Source of the DNA: Christensenella timonensis
Lineage (GTDB): Bacteria > Bacillota > Clostridia > Christensenellales > Christensenellaceae
Direction of reading: 5' to 3'
Length of the DNA: 64,000 nucleotides
Assembly: GCF_900087015.1 (NCBI RefSeq)
Contig: NZ_FLKP01000002.1
Location: 930,001 to 994,000, forward strand
Of the stretch, positions 61,379 through 64,000 are shown piece by piece (within the stretch, counting starts at the first letter, position 1; each line of letters starts with the position of its first letter). A program made the position numbers and the translations under genes. The notes under the pieces are model-generated. The model searched no databases and was not told where the DNA came from. It saw only the letters and a list, made by a program, of their open reading frames with translations.

Positions 61379-62542
61379 ATGAAAAAGAGAATTTTGGTTG
61401 TGACAGTATGCCTGGTGCTTGTTGTTGCAATGCTGGCAGGATGCACGGCTGCTCCTGCGGCATCTTCGGAACCCGCATCGCAGGCGCCTGCGCAGACGTC
61501 TGAGGCTCCGGCAGAAACATCCGCAGCTCCGGCAGAAAGCTCGGAAGCCCCGTCTGCATCTGCAGCGGCGTCTGACGGCGGCGCGATCGTAAGCGACAGC
61601 ACGAATGTTGCGCTGGATGATTACACGCCTGCAAAAAAGGAATACAACTTCTATCTGACGTACAAGCTGGTGCATCCGTGGTGGGACGCTGTAGGCCTGG
61701 GACTGGAAGAAGCGCAGAAACAGTATGCTGAAAAAGGCATCACGGTCAATTATGAGTACACAGCCCCTGTGACGCCGGACGCAACGGATCAGGTAAGCAG
61801 GTTGGAGCAGGCTGCGGGCAGGAACTTTGACGTGATCGGCGTTGACGTAAACGATATCAAGATCGTTACGCCTACCATCAATAACCTGATCGACCAGGGC
61901 GTTAAAGTAATGACGTTCTCCAGCTCCGACGCAACAAAAGAAGACGGCTGCAAGCGTATCGCTTATGTGGGAAATACGCACAACAAACAGGACGGCGCAG
62001 ACCTGGCGGAGATCCTGGCTGAAAAGATCGGCTATAAAGGACAGGTTGCGGCTTTGGGCGGCACGATCGGCGCTCCCTGCCACGAAGACCGTATCGAGGG
62101 CTTCAAGGAAGTCATGGCAAAGTATCCTGACATCGAAGTAGTAGAAATCCAGTATGACAACGACCAGGTTGAACAGGCCCTCACATATGCGGAAGGTTTC
62201 CTGCAGAAATATCCTGACCTCAAAGGTATCTTCTGCAATAACATGGGCAACCCGATCGGCGCTGCACAGGCGGTACTCGACGCCGGTAAGCAGGATCAGG
62301 TCGTCATCGTTGGTATGGATCACGACAAACGTGCGCTTGAGTATTTAAGAGACGGCGTAATCTCTGCGCTGGGCGTACAGGATTGCTTCAAGATGGGCTT
62401 TGACACGATCCAGGTAGCGATCAAGATCGCGGATGGTTTGGAACCCGGCGATGCATATCCGGAACAGACACAGGAAAAGACGACCATCATTTATCCGGAC
62501 GGCGCACAGCATCTTCTCGACATGCTGTATCCTGAATCTTGA
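61379..62542 (+). CDS. Sugar ABC transporter substrate-binding lipoprotein
   Basis: A 387-aa lipoprotein: signal peptide with lipobox (AMLAGC) at about residue 22, an Ala/Ser/Pro/Glu-rich linker to about residue 75, then a type-1 periplasmic binding fold (YNFYLTYKLVHPWWDAV, VIGVDVND, QDGADLAEILAEKIG, GIFCNNMGNPIGAAQAV, VGMDHDKRALEYL). It captures a sugar for the ATPase encoded next. Related to, but clearly different from, the binding protein at the left edge. GAGGAGG precedes ATG 61379; TTG or ATG codons upstream lie in the leader. Ligand unknown. Confidence 0.94.
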   Translation: MKKRILVVTVCLVLVVAMLAGCTAAPAASSEPASQAPAQTSEAPAETSAAPAESSEAPSASAAASDGGAIVSDSTNVALDDYTPAKKEYNFYLTYKLVHPWWDAVGLGLEEAQKQYAEKGITVNYEYTAPVTPDATDQVSRLEQAAGRNFDVIGVDVNDIKIVTPTINNLIDQGVKVMTFSSSDATKEDGCKRIAYVGNTHNKQDGADLAEILAEKIGYKGQVAALGGTIGAPCHEDRIEGFKEVMAKYPDIEVVEIQYDNDQVEQALTYAEGFLQKYPDLKGIFCNNMGNPIGAAQAVLDAGKQDQVVIVGMDHDKRALEYLRDGVISALGVQDCFKMGFDTIQVAIKIADGLEPGDAYPEQTQEKTTIIYPDGAQHLLDMLYPES

Positions 62543-62590
62543 TGATAGTCAGTCAGAAGAAGAAATAAGATAACGATATTTCAGGTGATG

Positions 62591-62625
62591 AGGCCCCGTA
62601 CCGCGTTTTCGCGGAAGCGGGGCCT
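62591..62625 (+). other. Intercistronic hairpin after the binding-protein gene
   Basis: AGGCCCCG / CGGGGCCT outside, CCGC / GCGG inside; no T-run. As after the first binding-protein gene (883-907), it probably protects the upstream mRNA and raises binding-protein levels over the ATPase. Confidence 0.65.
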
Positions 62626-62668
62626 GAGCCTGAAAAAATGATTCAGGAACCATGTTTGGAGGACGCTT

Positions 62669-64000
62669 ATGTCTGAATTTATCTTGGAAATGAAAGGAAT
62701 CGTCAAGGAGTTCCCCGGAACGCTTGCCCTCGATCACGTTGATTTCAGCGTCCGACCGGGCGAGATCATGGCGCTTATTGGAGAAAACGGCGCCGGGAAA
62801 AGCACGCTGATGAACGTGCTGATGGGGATACACCAGCCCAATGAAGGAGAGATCCTGCTGGAAGGCAAGACGATTGAGAACAGGACGCCGAGGGAGGCCC
62901 TTGACAGGGGGATCGGGATGGTCCCGCAGGAACTGAACCTGGTGAGCGATATTTCCATCGCGGAAAATATTTTCCTGGGAAGCCACCAGAAGAAAAAAGG
63001 CGTGATCGATTGGGAGAAAACGTACGAAAAAGCTGAGGAAGCATTGAAACAACTTGATGTGGAAATGGATCCGCGCAAAAAGGTGAGCGAGATTTCGGCT
63101 GCCTACCAGCAACTGGTGTCCATTGCCAGAACGCTGACGGCAGGATCGCATATCATCGTTTTTGACGAGCCGACCGCATCCTTAACCTTGAATGAAACAC
63201 AGCACTTATTTAATAATATACGGAAGTTAAAAGCGGCGGGGAAATCCATCATCATCATTACCCACCACTTAGACGAGGTCGTGGAGCTTTCCGACCGCGT
63301 GAGCATCATGCGCGACGGGAAGATGGTGCATGTCGGCAATACGGCGGAGATGCCCATCGATGAAATGATTTACCACATGGCGGGCGAGCACGTGGAAAAA
63401 ACAGTCAAAGAGGAACGGGAGTATTCGGAAGAAGAATTCTTCTCGGTCTCTCATTTTTCGCGCAAAAAGGAATTTGACGACGTCAGCTTTTCTGTGCGCA
63501 AGGGAGAAATCTTTGGTGTTGCAGGCCTCGTGGGTGCGGGACGTACGGAGCTTTTCAGTTGTATTTACGGACTGACGAAGCGCGACAGCGGCACAGTCAG
63601 GCTGGACGGCAAAGAAGTGGAGATCCATACGCCGCATGAAGCGATCGCGCAGGGAATCGGTCTGGTACCCGAAGAACGGCGCAAGCAGGGAATGTTCCCG
63701 GTGATCCCCGTTTATGAAAATATCATGCTGCCCTCTTATGACAAGACTAAAAAGGGCGTGGTAATCGATTTTAATACCGTCAAAAAGGAATCGGACGAAT
63801 ATATCAAAAAACTCCGTATCAAAACGCCGTCGGGCAATGTCCCCATTAAGAGCCTGTCGGGCGGTAACCAGCAAAAGGTCATCCTTGCCCGCTGGATGGA
63901 GAAAAAAGTAAAATTACTTATTTTAGACGAACCGACGCGAGGGATCGACGTCCGCGCAAAGGGCGAGATTTACAAATTGATCCGGGAAATGGCCGATACG
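62669..64000 (+). CDS. Sugar ABC transporter ATP-binding protein (RbsA/MglA-like), cut by window end
   Basis: The first 444 codons of a double-cassette sugar ATPase of about 500 aa. Cassette 1: Walker A GENGAGKST, signature ISAAYQQLVSIARTL (degenerate: no LSGGQ), Walker B IIVFDEPTASL, switch HH in IITHHLDE. Cassette 2: a variant P-loop GLVGAGRTEL, as in RbsA, signature LSGGNQQKVILARWM and Walker B LLILDEPTRGIDV. The start ATG 62669 follows TTGGAGGA. The permease genes should lie beyond the right edge. Confidence 0.95.
   Translation, partial: MSEFILEMKGIVKEFPGTLALDHVDFSVRPGEIMALIGENGAGKSTLMNVLMGIHQPNEGEILLEGKTIENRTPREALDRGIGMVPQELNLVSDISIAENIFLGSHQKKKGVIDWEKTYEKAEEALKQLDVEMDPRKKVSEISAAYQQLVSIARTLTAGSHIIVFDEPTASLTLNETQHLFNNIRKLKAAGKSIIIITHHLDEVVELSDRVSIMRDGKMVHVGNTAEMPIDEMIYHMAGEHVEKTVKEEREYSEEEFFSVSHFSRKKEFDDVSFSVRKGEIFGVAGLVGAGRTELFSCIYGLTKRDSGTVRLDGKEVEIHTPHEAIAQGIGLVPEERRKQGMFPVIPVYENIMLPSYDKTKKGVVIDFNTVKKESDEYIKKLRIKTPSGNVPIKSLSGGNQQKVILARWMEKKVKLLILDEPTRGIDVRAKGEIYKLIREMADT

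Noticed and set aside
61178-62323. 381-aa open frame antisense to the second binding protein
   Set aside because: It runs across the leader and promoter of a clear lipoprotein gene and shows no motif.

Overview
The window reads as chromosomal DNA of a low-to-mid-GC, Gram-positive anaerobe of the Clostridia type (possibly near Christensenellaceae; inferred from gene content, not proven). Signs are the glycyl radical enzymes with radical-SAM activases, a ferredoxin-linked 2-oxoacid oxidoreductase, c-di-AMP synthesis by CdaA/CdaR, many lipoproteins with Thr-Pro linkers, and consensus sigma-A promoters with many extended -10 elements. No rRNA, tRNA, insertion sequence or CRISPR array was seen.

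Layout. 1-12.6 kb: a sugar catabolic locus. It holds the end of a sugar-binding protein, two glycyl radical enzymes each with its own activase, a ROK kinase, an FGGY kinase, an RbsD/FucU-like mutarotase, a SorC-type regulator and a pentulose/hexulose-phosphate epimerase. 12.6-14.5 kb: a FUSC-type membrane protein. 14.8-19.5 kb: a four-gene acetoin/2-oxoacid dehydrogenase complex in which the lipoyl domain sits on E3 and is missing from E2. 19.6-25.6 kb (mostly minus): thioredoxin, a FetAB-like metal exporter, a GtrA protein with a decayed glycosyltransferase domain, and a cell-surface glycosyltransferase operon. 25.7-29.4 kb: two small proteins, a PAS-SpoIIE phosphatase, CdaA and CdaR. 29.5-32.9 kb: a P-loop ATPase and the Vor/Kor four-subunit oxidoreductase. 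33-42.7 kb: PBP1A, YebC, an orphan pilin, two short-chain dehydrogenases, a muramoyl amidase, ProA and an HdeD-like protein. 42.8-44.0 kb: a small AT-richer accessory patch with a XRE repressor, its divergent target and helically phased repeats. 44.0-50.4 kb: CorA, ArgH, an L,D-transpeptidase, a MATE pump behind a riboswitch-like leader, and ArgG behind tandem ARG boxes. 50.5-60.9 kb: ruvC-ruvA-lipoprotein-ruvB-queA, then a block (flavodoxin-ferredoxin protein, membrane protein, YeiH with a LysR regulator, an Lsa-type ABC-F protein with a full attenuator) that separates queA from tgt. 61.1-64 kb: a second sugar ABC transporter, cut by the window end.

Best candidates for something new: the paired glycyl radical sugar pathway at the left end; the leader-peptide attenuator of the ABC-F gene; the MATE leader, a possible guanidine-IV riboswitch; the lipoyl domain swap in the dehydrogenase complex; and the phased GGACAT repeats beside the XRE pair. 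All coordinates and motifs were read by eye; no alignment or folding program was run.
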